Assembly (NCBI RefSeq): GCF_001741865.1
Contig: NZ_CP017147.1
Span: forward strand, 2,285,001 to 2,349,000
Origin: Bosea vaviloviae
GTDB lineage: Bacteria > Pseudomonadota > Alphaproteobacteria > Rhizobiales > Beijerinckiaceae
Direction: 5' to 3'
Length of the DNA: 64,000 bases
Of this stretch, positions 37,038 to 45,589 are shown one piece after another. Position 1 is the first letter of the stretch; every line of letters begins with the position of its first letter. The position numbers were made by a program, and so were the translations under genes. The notes under the pieces were generated by a model. It had not been told where the DNA came from. It worked only from the letters and a program-made list of their open reading frames with translations, and did no database searches.

Positions 37038-38027
37038 GGGCAACACGCTCCCCACCAGGCCCGCAAGGCGCGCCGGATCCTCGAAGACGAGCGCGACCGG
37101 GACGACGACGAGCCGCTTCCGCTCGGTCTCGGGCCAGAGCGGGCCGAGCTTGGTCATGTCCTTCTCGGTCGTCGCGATCAGGCAGCCCAGCGTCCGCGCC
37201 TCGGCGATCAGGCTGGAGACATCGTCCGCGCTATAGGGGTGGTGATCGCCGAAGGCGCGTTGCGACAGGATCTTGGCCTTGGCCGCGAGAAGGGTCGCGG
37301 CGAATTTCTCCGGCCGACCGATGCCGGAGACGGCGATGACCGGATGTCCCTCCAATCGCGAGGCCATCTCCCGCGACGGCTCGAGCCGGGCCCGCAACAG
37401 CTCCAGGCCCGCCATTTGCGCCGCGAGCGCCACAGCGTCTCCGGCCGCTCCGTCGCCGATCATGAGGATGGCGTCGGTCGCCGCGAACTGGCCGGCGAGC
37501 GGCGCCCGCAATGGCCCGGCGGGAACGCACAGGCCGTTGCCGACCCCGCTCGCGCCATCGACCACGGCGATCCTCAGATCCTTGGCGAGCGAGGGGTTCT
37601 GCAGCCCGTCATCCATGACGATGACGCTGGCGCCGAGCCTTTTGGCGAGGCCCGCGCCGGCAGCTCGCTCGCGCGCCACGATCGTGCGTGCCTGAGCGGC
37701 CAGAAGCAGCGCCTCGTCGCCGACATCGTGGGGGCTGTGGCGCGGCTCGACCTCGACCGGTCCGGCAAGCGCGCCGCCATAGCCGCGCGTCAGCATGAAG
37801 GGTGTTTCGCCCAGGCTCCGCAGCAGCGCCGCCAATGCGATCGCGGTCGGGGTCTTGCCGGCGCCGCCAGCGACGAAATTGCCGACGCAGATGACGGGGA
37901 TGCCGGCATTCGCGCCGCGCCTGCACATGCGCAGGCGCGTGATCGCGCCATAGAGCCAGCCGAAAGGTTGCAGCAGACGCGCTCGCGTTCCGGGGCGTGG
38001 CCGCCACCAGAATTCCGGCGAGCGCAT
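37008..38027 (-). CDS. lpxK: Tetraacyldisaccharide 4'-kinase
   Basis: 339 aa inner-membrane-associated P-loop kinase that phosphorylates lipid A disaccharide at 4'. The P-loop is CVGNFVAGGAGKTPTAIAL; RGYGGALAGPVEV and DEALLLA are family motifs; MDDGLQNPSLAKD and VSGIGRPEKFAATL are present. The start overlaps the waaA stop by one base (TGATG), so they are coupled. Second step of the Kdo-lipid A block. Confidence 0.96.
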   Translation of the reverse strand: MRSPEFWWRPRPGTRARLLQPFGWLYGAITRLRMCRRGANAGIPVICVGNFVAGGAGKTPTAIALAALLRSLGETPFMLTRGYGGALAGPVEVEPRHSPHDVGDEALLLAAQARTIVARERAAGAGLAKRLGASVIVMDDGLQNPSLAKDLRIAVVDGASGVGNGLCVPAGPLRAPLAGQFAATDAILMIGDGAAGDAVALAAQMAGLELLRARLEPSREMASRLEGHPVIAVSGIGRPEKFAATLLAAKAKILSQRAFGDHHPYSADDVSSLIAEARTLGCLIATTEKDMTKLGPLWPETERKRLVVVPVALVFEDPARLAGLVGSVLPSAAAGAAQP

Positions 38028-39328
38028 CAGGAGGCCGTCTCGCGCTGGCCGATCGCGACACGCATCAGCAAGGGCTCAATCGTCTGCATCGTGCGGTTGA
38101 GCGCGCCGCCGAGCTGGTGACTGGTCTGGGCCGCCGCACGCGCCGCTTGCCGGGCCGCGGCAGGGTCGCTCAGCCAGCGATGCACCGCGCCGGCCAGCGC
38201 CTGGGTGTCGGCGACCTCGCGAGCGCCGCCGCCGCGGTCGAAGGCCGCGAAGACGTCGACGGCGTTATGGACATGCGGGCCATGCAGCAGGGCGCAGCCG
38301 AGCTTGGCCGGCTCGATCGGATTATGGCCGCCGACAGGCGTGAGCGAACCGCCGATGAAGGCCACCTGCGAGAGCCGGTAGAACAGGCCGAGCTCGTTGA
38401 CCGTGTCGGCGATGTAGAGTTCGACATCGCGCTCCGGCATGCCGCCTTGTGAGCGCTGCACTGTGGCGACGCCATTGGCCTGCGCCAGCGCATCGATCTC
38501 GGCGCCCCGCTGGGGATGGCGTGGCGCGATGATGGTGAGCAGCTTCGGCAGATGCGCCTTGAGGCCGAGATGCGCCGCGATCACCTGCTCCTCCTCGCCC
38601 GGATGGGTGCTAGCCGCGATCCAGACGGGCCGCCCGGTGGTCAACCCGTCGAGGATCGCCAGCGTGTCGGCATCGGCGGGCGGGGCGGGCACGTCGAATT
38701 TCAGATTGCCGGCGATGCTGACCCGGGGCGCGCCGAGCTGCGCCAGGCGCTCGCCGTCTCCCTGGGACTGGGCGAGGCAGGATTCGAAGCAGGAGAGCAG
38801 ATAGCGCGAGGTCTGCGGCAGCTTGTACCAGCGCCTGAAGGAGCGCTCCGACATGCGCGCATTGACCAGGACCAGCGGGATCGCGCGCTTGCGCGCCTCG
38901 ATCATCAGATTGGGCCAGATCTCGGACTCGCAGATCAGGCCGAGCTCCGGCCGCCAATAGTCGAGGAAGCGGCGCATATAGCGCGGCACGTCGAGCGGCA
39001 GATATTGATGGATCACGCCGGCGGGCAGCCGCGCGGCGAGCAGTTTCGCCGAGGTCACCGTGCCCGAGGTCACCAGCACCGCGAGTCCGCGCCGCTTCAG
39101 CTTCTCGACCAATGGCAGCAGCGTCACCGTCTCGCCGACGCTGGCGCCATGCAGCCAGACCAGGGTCTTGTCCGGGCGCCGGACGCCGGGATAGCCGCGC
39201 CGCTCGGCAAAGCGCGTCGGGTCCTCCTTGCCGCGCCGCCGCCGCCAGAGCAGCAGCCCGGCCGCCGCCGGCTCGAGCAGCGCGCTGATCACGCGGTAGC
39301 TCTGCAGGATAGAACCCTTGCCGATCAT
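38027..39328 (-). CDS. waaA: 3-deoxy-D-manno-octulosonic acid transferase
   Basis: 433 aa GT-B glycosyltransferase adding Kdo to lipid IVA. VWLHGASVGETVTLLPLVEKL is the family signature with the catalytic Glu; YLPLDVPRYMRRFLDYWRPE, CESEIWPNLMIEARKRAIP, and GGSLTPVGGHNPIEPAKLG are typical. One N-terminal hydrophobic stretch anchors it to the membrane. It overlaps the DUF374 gene by four bases. Confidence 0.96.
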   Translation of the reverse strand: MIGKGSILQSYRVISALLEPAAAGLLLWRRRRGKEDPTRFAERRGYPGVRRPDKTLVWLHGASVGETVTLLPLVEKLKRRGLAVLVTSGTVTSAKLLAARLPAGVIHQYLPLDVPRYMRRFLDYWRPELGLICESEIWPNLMIEARKRAIPLVLVNARMSERSFRRWYKLPQTSRYLLSCFESCLAQSQGDGERLAQLGAPRVSIAGNLKFDVPAPPADADTLAILDGLTTGRPVWIAASTHPGEEEQVIAAHLGLKAHLPKLLTIIAPRHPQRGAEIDALAQANGVATVQRSQGGMPERDVELYIADTVNELGLFYRLSQVAFIGGSLTPVGGHNPIEPAKLGCALLHGPHVHNAVDVFAAFDRGGGAREVADTQALAGAVHRWLSDPAAARQAARAAAQTSHQLGGALNRTMQTIEPLLMRVAIGQRETAS

Positions 39329-40074
39329 GCTGCTTTGCCCGCGCTCGCTCGTGCGGCCGGCTGCGCTTGCCTCAGTCCTTCGCCAGGGTCGCGCGCGCCG
39401 ATCAGCGCATAGGCGCGGGCATGGACGGCATCGAGCCCGGCTTCCAGGGCAAGGCGCGCGGCCTCGCAGGTCGCCTCATCCGCCTCCCGCTCGACGCGGA
39501 TCGCCTCGCCGACGACGATCGCACCGCGCCCAAAGGGCAGGCCGATCGAGGCGCGGTCCCAGCTCTTGAAATCGATGCGCCGGCTGGTGACGACGGCGAT
39601 CGGGTGGATCGGCCGGCCCGATGCGCGGGCCAAGGCGATGATGCCGGGGCCGGCGATGCGGGCGCGCTTGGGAATGTCGGCGGTCAGCACCATGGTCTCG
39701 CCGGCGGCCAGCCGCCGCATCATGGCGAGGAAGGCACTGGCGCCGCCCTTCTCCCGGATCTTCTTGCCCAGAGCGCCCGAACCCCGGATCGCGCCGATGC
39801 CGAGCTGGCGCAACGCGACAGCATTGAAGCCACCATCGCCATGGCGCGAGACCAGGGAGCAGGCCGGCATCCAGTCCGGCCGGGAGAACGGGATCATGAT
39901 GTGCTGGCCGTGCCACATCGCAATGATCAATGGCAGTTCGGGGCGCACCTTCTCATAGATGTCGGCCGGCTCGACGACGAACCGGTTCGTGCGGCGCACG
40001 AGCTTGAGATAGCCGGCCAGGAGTCGGCCGAGCGTCTCCTGCGCCGCGCGTGTCTTGAGAAGGGAAAAGCCCAT
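39325..40074 (-). CDS. DUF374 / lysophospholipid acyltransferase-like protein
   Basis: 249 aa. LPLIIAMWHGQHIMIPF gives the H-x-x-x-x motif variant (WHGQHIM), LVSRHGDGGFNAVALRQLG and GAIRGSGALGKKI follow, then LTADIPKRARIAGPGII. This is the DUF374 group of the LPLAT superfamily, repeatedly found beside waaA/lpxK in Alphaproteobacteria. A role in attaching a secondary (perhaps very long) acyl chain to lipid A is plausible but not shown. Overlaps waaA by ATGA. Confidence 0.85.
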   Translation of the reverse strand: MGFSLLKTRAAQETLGRLLAGYLKLVRRTNRFVVEPADIYEKVRPELPLIIAMWHGQHIMIPFSRPDWMPACSLVSRHGDGGFNAVALRQLGIGAIRGSGALGKKIREKGGASAFLAMMRRLAAGETMVLTADIPKRARIAGPGIIALARASGRPIHPIAVVTSRRIDFKSWDRASIGLPFGRGAIVVGEAIRVEREADEATCEAARLALEAGLDAVHARAYALIGARDPGEGLRQAQPAARASAGKAA

Positions 40075-40152
40075 TGCTGATGATTGAACCGATAAGGGAA
40101 GATTGAGGCCGCGATCTGACCGCGGAGGCCGCCGCTTCTGTCGCAGCCTGAC

Positions 40153-40200
40153 GGTTCAGGACTTGATGGGTTCAGGACTTGCCAGGTTCAAGACTTGGCG
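40153..40200. repeat. Three 16-bp tandem repeats at the end of the DUF4170 gene
   Basis: GGTTCAGGACTTGATG, GGTTCAGGACTTGCCA and GGTTCAAGACTTGGCG in direct succession, with a fourth partial copy (GGTTCGGGAT) inside the DUF4170 coding end. The array covers the gene's stop codon and part of the gap before the DUF374 gene. Confidence 0.88.
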
Positions 40201-40424
40201 GGTTCGGGATCGAGCAGACGGTGCAGGTGGACGATGAAATAGCGGGTCTGCGCCTGGTCCACGGTCGCCTGCGCCTTCGCCTTCCAGGCGGTATGGGCGC
40301 TGGCATAGTTCGGGAACACGCCGACGATGTCGACCTTGGCGAGATCCTTGAAGGTGATGCCTTCGAGCGAGCTCAGCTCGCCGCCGAAGACGAGATGGAG
40401 AAGCTGTTTCTGTTCCGGTTCCAT
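40188..40424 (-). CDS. DUF4170 domain protein
   Basis: 78 aa. EPEQKQLLHLVFGGELSSLE, DIVGVFPNYASAHTAWKAKA, RYFIVHLHRLLDPE is the DUF4170 consensus. The ATG at 40424 has GGAGGG six bases upstream, so the longer frame is rejected. Soluble, role unknown; its steady place between cysQ and the DUF374 gene suggests a link to lipid A or sulfur/nucleotide metabolism. The last codons lie in the 16-bp tandem repeat array. Confidence 0.85.
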   Translation of the reverse strand: MEPEQKQLLHLVFGGELSSLEGITFKDLAKVDIVGVFPNYASAHTAWKAKAQATVDQAQTRYFIVHLHRLLDPEPAKS

Positions 40425-40527
40425 ATCGATCCCTCCAGCCATGTTCGTCCGATTGCGGCACCAGATAAGCCATTCACATCGAAGGCGCGAGTGCCGAACG
40501 CCCCGCGTTCTGCAATTCCCGGTCCGC

Positions 40528-40791
40528 AGAGGCTGTTGCGATCCATGGGGCCGATTTGACGCAGGCGATTTTGCGCGAATGCCAGGAGTTCGAGGACGCA
40601 AGCCTTCCGGCTTGCTACGAAGAACGACGCCGCAGTCGCGCAAAAGCGCCGCGCCCTACGGGTGAGGTGAAAACGGCGGAGCTGCAGCGTCGCATCGCTT
40701 GCCGATACCGATGGTATCGCCCGCGCAATGCTCCTCCCATCTCCGCCGTTTTGACCTCATCAAATCGGCCCCATGGTTCATAACAGCCTCT
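40528..40791. repeat. Compound inverted-repeat element (264 bp)
   Basis: The outer arms 40528-40561 and 40758-40791 are 34 bp long and match at 30 positions (AGAGGCTGTT...CATGGGGCCGATTTGA). Inside are two separate palindromic units. One is at 40565-40650 (CGATTTTGCGCGA with TCGCGCAAAAGCG, and hairpin GCAAGCC-TTCC-GGCTTGC). The other is at 40664-40758 (GAGGTGAAAACGGCGGAG with its complement, 17/18, and hairpin CGATACC-GAT-GGTATCG). No protein reading is credible. It fills the cysQ-DUF4170 gap and can fold into a three-way cruciform. Confidence 0.8.
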
Positions 40792-40805
40792 AGACTGCTT
40801 GAAAG

Positions 40806-41633
40806 TCAGATGCGCTGCGGCTGTCCGTCGCGCAGGCGCTGCAAGGCGCGCAGCAGCGGCTCCGCCAGGCCGTTGCTGCTGGCGACGAGCATGCCGTGAA
40901 CCGGCGTCTCGCGGTTGTAGATCGCAGGCTGGCCCTCGCCGCCGGTCATGCGGCCGCCGGCCTCGTTCAGGATCAGATCGGCCGCGGCGAGATCCCAATC
41001 GCGCGCGTCGGGCGAGATCAGTCCGGCATCGATCGTGCCGTCGGCGATCCGCGCGAGTCTGAGAGCGAGCGAAGGGATCTTGTCGGCCGGCTCGAACGCC
41101 TCCAGCCGCGCCAGTGCGTCGAGCATCGGCTTGGGGCCGGCGATGCGCGCCTCCTTCAGGGTCGCGACTTGCGAAGCCGAGATCGCCGCGCCGTTCAGGA
41201 AGGCCCCGGCGCCGCGTATCGCGGTATAGGTTGCGCGGCAGGCCGGTGCATGCACCACGCCCAGGATCGGCACGCCCTCGTCGAGCAGGGCGACACAGAC
41301 GGCCCAATCCGGCGAGCCGCTCATGAAGGCGCGCGTGCCGTCGATCGGATCGACGACCCAGACGAAGCGGCGCGACAGCCGCAGGGCATCGTCGACAGTC
41401 TCCTCGGAGAGCCACGCTGCGTCGGGCAGCAGGACCGAGAGCTGGATCCGCAGGAAGGTGTCGACGCCGATATCGGCTTCGGTGACGGGCGAGCCGCCGC
41501 TCTTCGACCAGGTCCGTGCCGCCGTCTTCTCGCCGGGGCGAAACAGCGCGAGCGCAATCTCGCCTGCTTCGATGCAGCTTTCGCGAACCGCCGGCAGGAG
41601 ATCTGAGGCGATGGGCATCGGGGGCCTATTCAT
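40806..41633 (-). CDS. cysQ: 3'(2'),5'-bisphosphate nucleotidase / inositol monophosphatase family
   Basis: 275 aa lithium-sensitive phosphatase fold. Motif A is LSEETVDD, motif B VVDPIDGTRAFMSGSPDW, and motif C ISPDARDWDLAAADLILNEAGG. It most likely hydrolyses PAP to AMP, recycling the by-product of sulfate activation, though inositol- or FBP-phosphatase activity cannot be excluded. The ATG at 41633 has GGAAAG upstream; an ATG five codons later is possible. It heads the lipid A block on the minus strand, separated from DUF4170 by the compound repeat. Confidence 0.87.
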   Translation of the reverse strand: MNRPPMPIASDLLPAVRESCIEAGEIALALFRPGEKTAARTWSKSGGSPVTEADIGVDTFLRIQLSVLLPDAAWLSEETVDDALRLSRRFVWVVDPIDGTRAFMSGSPDWAVCVALLDEGVPILGVVHAPACRATYTAIRGAGAFLNGAAISASQVATLKEARIAGPKPMLDALARLEAFEPADKIPSLALRLARIADGTIDAGLISPDARDWDLAAADLILNEAGGRMTGGEGQPAIYNRETPVHGMLVASSNGLAEPLLRALQRLRDGQPQRI

Positions 41634-41883
41634 GATGCTTTCCGTATCGAATGCGGAGCTTGCGGACACAAGCCGAAAATACGCTCGCGCACCGAAAGAT
41701 TCCGTCAATCATCATGCATGAAACAGGCCATTCAGGGGCGCCCAGGCCGAAAAACACGCTCCTTTAACCCAACCGCTTAAGCGCTCGGAGAGAGCTTGGA
41801 CGCAATCTCGACCTGCAAGCACGAGAGCCCCGGACTGCACAGAGGGCTCCGTAGCGGCAGGGACATAGAGAGGCGTTATACCG

Positions 41884-42405
41884 ATGGCCAGCGTCACGCC
41901 GGCTGCCGGAGAGACCGGCTTTGCGTCAGGTCTCTCCGGCCGCCCGACACACACGACCACCGTTCCGAAAAACCCGATGCCGGCGCAGCCAGACGCGCCG
42001 CGGATCGAACGTATCGCCTCGGTCAGGATCCTGCGCGGTGGCGCCGGATGGCGCGGCATCGCGATGCGCATGACGAATACCGGGCGCGAGGATGAGCGCT
42101 TCGAACTGGCGTTGACGGCCGGTGACGGCCGCTCGATCACGGTCGCTGTACTGGATCAGGACGACGTCGTCGCGATCTGGCGCGATTGCGGCCGCGCCAG
42201 CGGCTTGCCCCTGCTGATCGAGACCAGCGACGGGGTGATCTCCGAGCCTTACCCGCAGCTCGGCCGGCTCGCGCTCGGCCCGGTGCGGATCAGGCGGCGT
42301 CATTCCTTCCTCAATGGCCGCCGGCCGCGCTTCCTGGTGCGGCGCAAGACCGGCCGCCTCAGCGAGCGCCCGGTCGTCGTCGCCGGTGAGCGTCTGACGG
42401 ATTGA
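41884..42405 (+). CDS. DUF6101-like protein
   Basis: 173 aa. The recognisable core is RGIAMRMTNTGREDERFELAL then DDVVAIWRDCGRASGLPLLIE, EPYPQLGRLALGPVRIRRRH and FLNGRRPRFLVRRKTGRL, very basic near the end. This fits my memory of DUF6101 proteins of Rhizobiales. Cytosolic, role unknown. Start may be ATG 41884 or the ATG at codon 32. It converges on the GNAT/ubiA pair. Confidence 0.7.
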   Translation: MASVTPAAGETGFASGLSGRPTHTTTVPKNPMPAQPDAPRIERIASVRILRGGAGWRGIAMRMTNTGREDERFELALTAGDGRSITVAVLDQDDVVAIWRDCGRASGLPLLIETSDGVISEPYPQLGRLALGPVRIRRRHSFLNGRRPRFLVRRKTGRLSERPVVVAGERLTD

Positions 42406-42429
42406 TCGTCCTACGGCGTCCCGCCGGCA

Positions 42430-42882
42430 TCACAGCCTCAGCGAGAGCAGGCTTTCGCCGTTTGGCCGGATTTCACCCGTCAGGTCGAAGCCGAGCGAGC
42501 GATAGAAGTCCAGCGGGCTTGCAGGCCCAAGGACGACGCTCGTCGTCACCAAGCGGATACCGTCCTCGCGACGCTGTTGCAGCCATAGGCTGAGCGCTGC
42601 TTTGCCGTAGCCTTTGCCTTGATGGTCCCGGTCGATCATGAAGCGCCATAAGCTGATGACGCGATCGGGATCATCGGAACCCGGGCGCCACATGATGAAG
42701 CCGACCGGCGTCTCGCCCGCATAGGCCGCTCTGAACACTGCGGTCGGCTCGAAATAGGCCTGAGCGATCGAGACCGCATTGGCCGCGACATAACCGTTCT
42801 GGCTGTCGGCAACCTTCAATGCGCAGATCGCGCGGACGGATGCGGCGGTGACCTCTCGCAAGGACAGGCCGGGGCTGGTCAC
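42430..42882 (-). CDS. GNAT-family acetyltransferase (diamine/spermidine type)
   Basis: 150 aa. LREVTAASVRAICALKVADSQ, AYAGETPVGFIMWRPG, WRFMIDRDHQGKGYGKAALS (acetyl-CoA loop R/Q-x-x-G-K/Y-G) and SPLDFYRSLGFDLTGE give a complete small GNAT domain. The pattern is close to BltD/PaiA-like polyamine acetyltransferases. It starts at GTG overlapping the ubiA stop (GTGA). Confidence 0.85.
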   Translation of the reverse strand: MTSPGLSLREVTAASVRAICALKVADSQNGYVAANAVSIAQAYFEPTAVFRAAYAGETPVGFIMWRPGSDDPDRVISLWRFMIDRDHQGKGYGKAALSLWLQQRREDGIRLVTTSVVLGPASPLDFYRSLGFDLTGEIRPNGESLLSLRL

Positions 42883-43841
42883 GCAAGCCCGAACCGAACC
42901 AGCGCATCGAGCGCGAAGCCGGCCGCCAGCAGCAATCCGGTATGCCAGTTCGAGCGGAACAGGCGCAGCGCCAGCATCGGCGTCACGCCGCTGATCTGCG
43001 AAACCTGCCAGCCAAGATGCGCCGCGAAGCCCGCGACGCCGAGCCAGGCGAAGACGCCGCCGCCGACCACCCAGGTCGCGACAGCGATCAGCAGCGCCGC
43101 GAACCCGAAGCAGGCTCCGATCGCCTCCCGGCCATACTGCCCGAAATAGCGCGCGCTCGACTTGATGCCGGCGATGATGTCGTCCTCGATATCCTGCAGC
43201 GCGTAGATCGTGTCGTAGCCGATGGTCCAGAGGATCGCTGCCGCATAGACCAGATAGGCCGGCGGATCGAGCCGGCCGAAGACCGCGCTCCAGCCGAGCA
43301 GCGCGCCCCAGGAGAAGGCCAGGCCGAGCACGAATTGTGGCATCTGGGTGATGCGCTTCATGAAAGGGTAGATCGCGACGATCGCCAGCGAGGCGATGCC
43401 GGTCACGATCGTGAACCGGTTGAACTGCAGCAGCACCAGCAGGCCGACAAGCGAGAGCCCGATCATGAACAGAGCCGCCGCCGTCGCCGAGACCTGGCCG
43501 GAGGGGAGCGGCCTGCCGCGTGTCCGCGCCACCTGCGCGTCGAGCTTGCGGTCGATGATGTCGTTGAAGGTCGAGCCGGCGGCGCGCATCACCACGGCGC
43601 CGATCAGGAACAGCAGGCAATGCCAGGGATTGGGGAAGGCCTGCCTGTCGGCGATCGCCGCAAGGCCGGCCGACCACCAGCAAGGCAGGAGCAGAAGCTG
43701 CCAGCCGATCGGCCGCTCGATCCGTGCGAGCTTGAGATAGGGTCTGAAACGTCGCGGCGCGCGCGTATCGACCCAATGGCCGGTCAAGGCGTCGGGAAGC
43801 GGAGCATCCGTTGTCGAAGCCGCATCCGTCGTCGAAACCAT
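42879..43841 (-). CDS. ubiA: 4-hydroxybenzoate octaprenyltransferase
   Basis: 320 aa membrane prenyltransferase of ubiquinone synthesis. Both Asp-rich motifs are clear: MRAAGSTFNDIIDRKLDAQVA and TIYALQDIEDDIIAGIKSSA, with about eight or nine membrane helices. The N-terminus MVSTTDAASTTDAPLPDALT is a repeat-encoded extension (18-bp units) in front of the family start WVDTRAPRRFRPYLKLAR. The ATG at 43841 is preferred to the long upstream frame. Confidence 0.94.
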   Translation of the reverse strand: MVSTTDAASTTDAPLPDALTGHWVDTRAPRRFRPYLKLARIERPIGWQLLLLPCWWSAGLAAIADRQAFPNPWHCLLFLIGAVVMRAAGSTFNDIIDRKLDAQVARTRGRPLPSGQVSATAAALFMIGLSLVGLLVLLQFNRFTIVTGIASLAIVAIYPFMKRITQMPQFVLGLAFSWGALLGWSAVFGRLDPPAYLVYAAAILWTIGYDTIYALQDIEDDIIAGIKSSARYFGQYGREAIGACFGFAALLIAVATWVVGGGVFAWLGVAGFAAHLGWQVSQISGVTPMLALRLFRSNWHTGLLLAAGFALDALVRFGLA

Positions 43842-43857
43842 ATTTGTCGTCGAAGCT
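43804..43857. repeat. Three 18-bp tandem repeats across the ubiA start
   Basis: GCATCCGTTGTCGAAGCC, GCATCCGTCGTCGAAACC and ATATTTGTCGTCGAAGCT. Two units are coding (STTDA-A repeats), the third spans the ATG and leader. Confidence 0.88.
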
Positions 43858-43896
43858 ATGGGCCGTGCCGGGTCGGGGGCGAAGGTCACGAGGCGG

Positions 43897-44391
43897 TCAA
43901 AGCGCGCCCTGGGGAATGCGCAGCGATCCGCCGGTGATCGAATCGGCGCCGCCGAACGGGTTGCCACCGCCCTGCTGTTGGGCCTGCTGCTGGGCGCGCT
44001 TCTGCATCGCCGCCTGCTGCTTGACCGCGTTGCAGGCATTGTTGCGGATGCCGGCGGCCTTGTCGTTGTCGACCTTCAGACCATCGACGAAGCTGGCCGG
44101 AATCTGGCACCAGTCCTGGTTCGCACTGGCGAATTTCAGCGCCGCATTGCCGTTCCCGACCAGGCGGCCGAGCGTGCTGCAGGCTTGCGCCGGGGTGAGC
44201 TTCTGCTTGGATCTCGACGACGAGTTCAGCGAGGCCACGATCGCCTGGCGCTCCGCCAGCAGCTTCTGGATCTGCTCGCAGCCGGTAGCCTGCGCCGCGG
44301 CCGGCGCGGCATCGAATAACGATGCTGCCGCCAGACCGAGCGTCGCGATCACTCCCGAAGCGATCTTGCTCGAAGTCATCATGCGCCGCAT
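43897..44391 (-). CDS. Small secreted Cys-containing protein
   Basis: 164 aa. Signal peptide SGVIATLGLAAASLFDAAPAAAQA, then a ~100-residue domain with four Cys (GCEQIQ, ACSTLG, DWCQIP, NACNAV) likely forming two disulfides, and a Gln/Gly-rich tail (QQQAQQQGGGNPFGG). The ATG at 44391 has GGAG eight bases upstream. No family named with confidence; periplasmic. On the same strand as ubiA, 55 bp upstream. Confidence 0.78.
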   Translation of the reverse strand: MRRMMTSSKIASGVIATLGLAAASLFDAAPAAAQATGCEQIQKLLAERQAIVASLNSSSRSKQKLTPAQACSTLGRLVGNGNAALKFASANQDWCQIPASFVDGLKVDNDKAAGIRNNACNAVKQQAAMQKRAQQQAQQQGGGNPFGGADSITGGSLRIPQGAL

Positions 44392-44439
44392 ATGTCTTGC
44401 TCCGAATTGTTCATGCTGGGAGCGTTTCCGCTCCGGAAT

Positions 44440-44454
44440 GTTCATAACAGCCTC
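44440..44454. repeat. Solo copy of the end motif of the compound element
   Basis: GTTCATAACAGCCTC matches the outer end of the right arm of the 40528-40791 element exactly. A short hairpin GGAGCG-TTTC-CGCTCC-like lies just left of it (44418-44436). Possibly a remnant of another copy. Confidence 0.55.
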
Positions 44455-44555
44455 ACCGTGTTAGCGCCAAGCGCCCATGCGAGTCCACTTGCCGTTATGC
44501 CTGGATTGTGGCGGTTTTCGCGCTGGTTCCGCGGCGCAGCGGCGGGTGACAGGAG

Positions 44556-45329
44556 ATGACCGCGCCGATGTCCACCCCTGATTTCGCTCGCTACCGGCTT
44601 CATGTCGCCGACGATCTCGCCATTGGCACGCGCCTGCCGCTGGCGCGCGAACAGGCGAATTACCTGCTCAATGTGCTGCGCCTGAAGAGCGACGACACCA
44701 TCATCGTATTCAACGGCCGCGACGGCGAATGGCTCGCGGCGCTGACGGCGGAAGGGCGCAAGCAGGCGAGCCTCGGCCTGCTCAGGCAGACGCGCCCGCA
44801 GCCGGACGCCCCCGATCTGCATTATCTGTTCGCCCCGCTGAAACATGCGCGGCTCGACTATATCGCGCAGAAGGCCGTCGAGATGGGGGCGGGCCTGCTG
44901 CAGCCGGTTCTGACCCGTAGGACGCAGGTGTCGCGGCTCAATCTCGATCGGCTGCGCGCCAATGCGATCGAGGCGGCCGAGCAATGCGGCATCCTGTCAT
45001 TGCCCGAGATTCGGGGCGAATGCGGGCTGGACGCTGCGCTCGAGGCGCTCGAGCCCGAAAGGCTCCTGATCTTCTGCGACGAGGCGATGGCCCAAGAGAG
45101 TCCGCTCAAGGTGCAGAGCCCCGTCACGGCGCTGGCTGCCGCCGCGCCCGGCCCGCTTGCCGTGCTGATCGGCCCCGAAGGAGGCTTCGACGAGGCCGAG
45201 CGCGTGCGCATCCTGGCGCGGCCTAAAACGCTCAGAATATCGCTGGGACCGCGCATCTTGCGCGCCGATACGGCTGCTGTGGCGGCTTTGGCGCTCGTTC
45301 AGGCGGTTTTGGGCGACTGGCCGCGCTAG
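44556..45329 (+). CDS. rsmE: 16S rRNA (uracil-1498 N3)-methyltransferase
   Basis: 257 aa SPOUT methyltransferase. An N-terminal PUA-like part (EQANYLLNVLRLKSDDTI) precedes the knot domain: QKAVEMGAGLLQPVLTRR, EAAEQCGILSLPEI, VLIGPEGGFDEAERVRI and ISLGPRILRADTAAVAAL. ATG at 44556 directly follows AGGAG, whereas ATG at 44568 would have it 12 bases upstream; either may be used. Confidence 0.94.
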   Translation: MTAPMSTPDFARYRLHVADDLAIGTRLPLAREQANYLLNVLRLKSDDTIIVFNGRDGEWLAALTAEGRKQASLGLLRQTRPQPDAPDLHYLFAPLKHARLDYIAQKAVEMGAGLLQPVLTRRTQVSRLNLDRLRANAIEAAEQCGILSLPEIRGECGLDAALEALEPERLLIFCDEAMAQESPLKVQSPVTALAAAAPGPLAVLIGPEGGFDEAERVRILARPKTLRISLGPRILRADTAAVAALALVQAVLGDWPR

Positions 45330-45343
45330 CTCTTTGTTGGAAC

Positions 45344-45387
45344 GCGTTTTCTTCACGCGAACCGGTATCCGCTTCGCTCGAAAACGC
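45344..45387. repeat. Palindromic element, family P variant (copy 3)
   Basis: Arms GCGTTTTC/GAAAACGC (45344-45351, 45380-45387) around GCGAACCGGTATCCGCTTCG. Differs from the other copies in arm order but shares the GAACCGGT core. Confidence 0.7.
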
Positions 45388-45486
45388 TCTGGCGCTGCAG
45401 GTGATCGGGAACGCCAGGGCGTGTCGGGCGTTTCCGCGATTGTGCGAAGGGAGCCGTATTCTCGACTCATTGGCAGCCAGGCTGTG

Positions 45487-45526
45487 GCGCGATTCCTGCC
45501 GAGGGGTGCGCGATTCTTGCTGAGAG
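45487..45526. repeat. Two 21-bp tandem repeats
   Basis: GCGCGATTCCTGCCGAGGGGT followed by GCGCGATTCTTGCTGAGAG, in the leader of the carboxylate-amine ligase gene, about 65 bp before its ATG. Confidence 0.65.
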
Positions 45527-45589
45527 CGCGATGGCGCAAGCCCACCCGTCCGCACGGCCTGTAGCCCTTTGCCCGACGAGGATGACACC

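Noticed and set aside
42430..43776. A single 448-codon acetyltransferase fusion on the minus strand
   Set aside because: Only the last ~150 residues are a GNAT domain; the rest is a frame-shifted shadow of ubiA. The GTG overlapping the ubiA stop is the sensible start.
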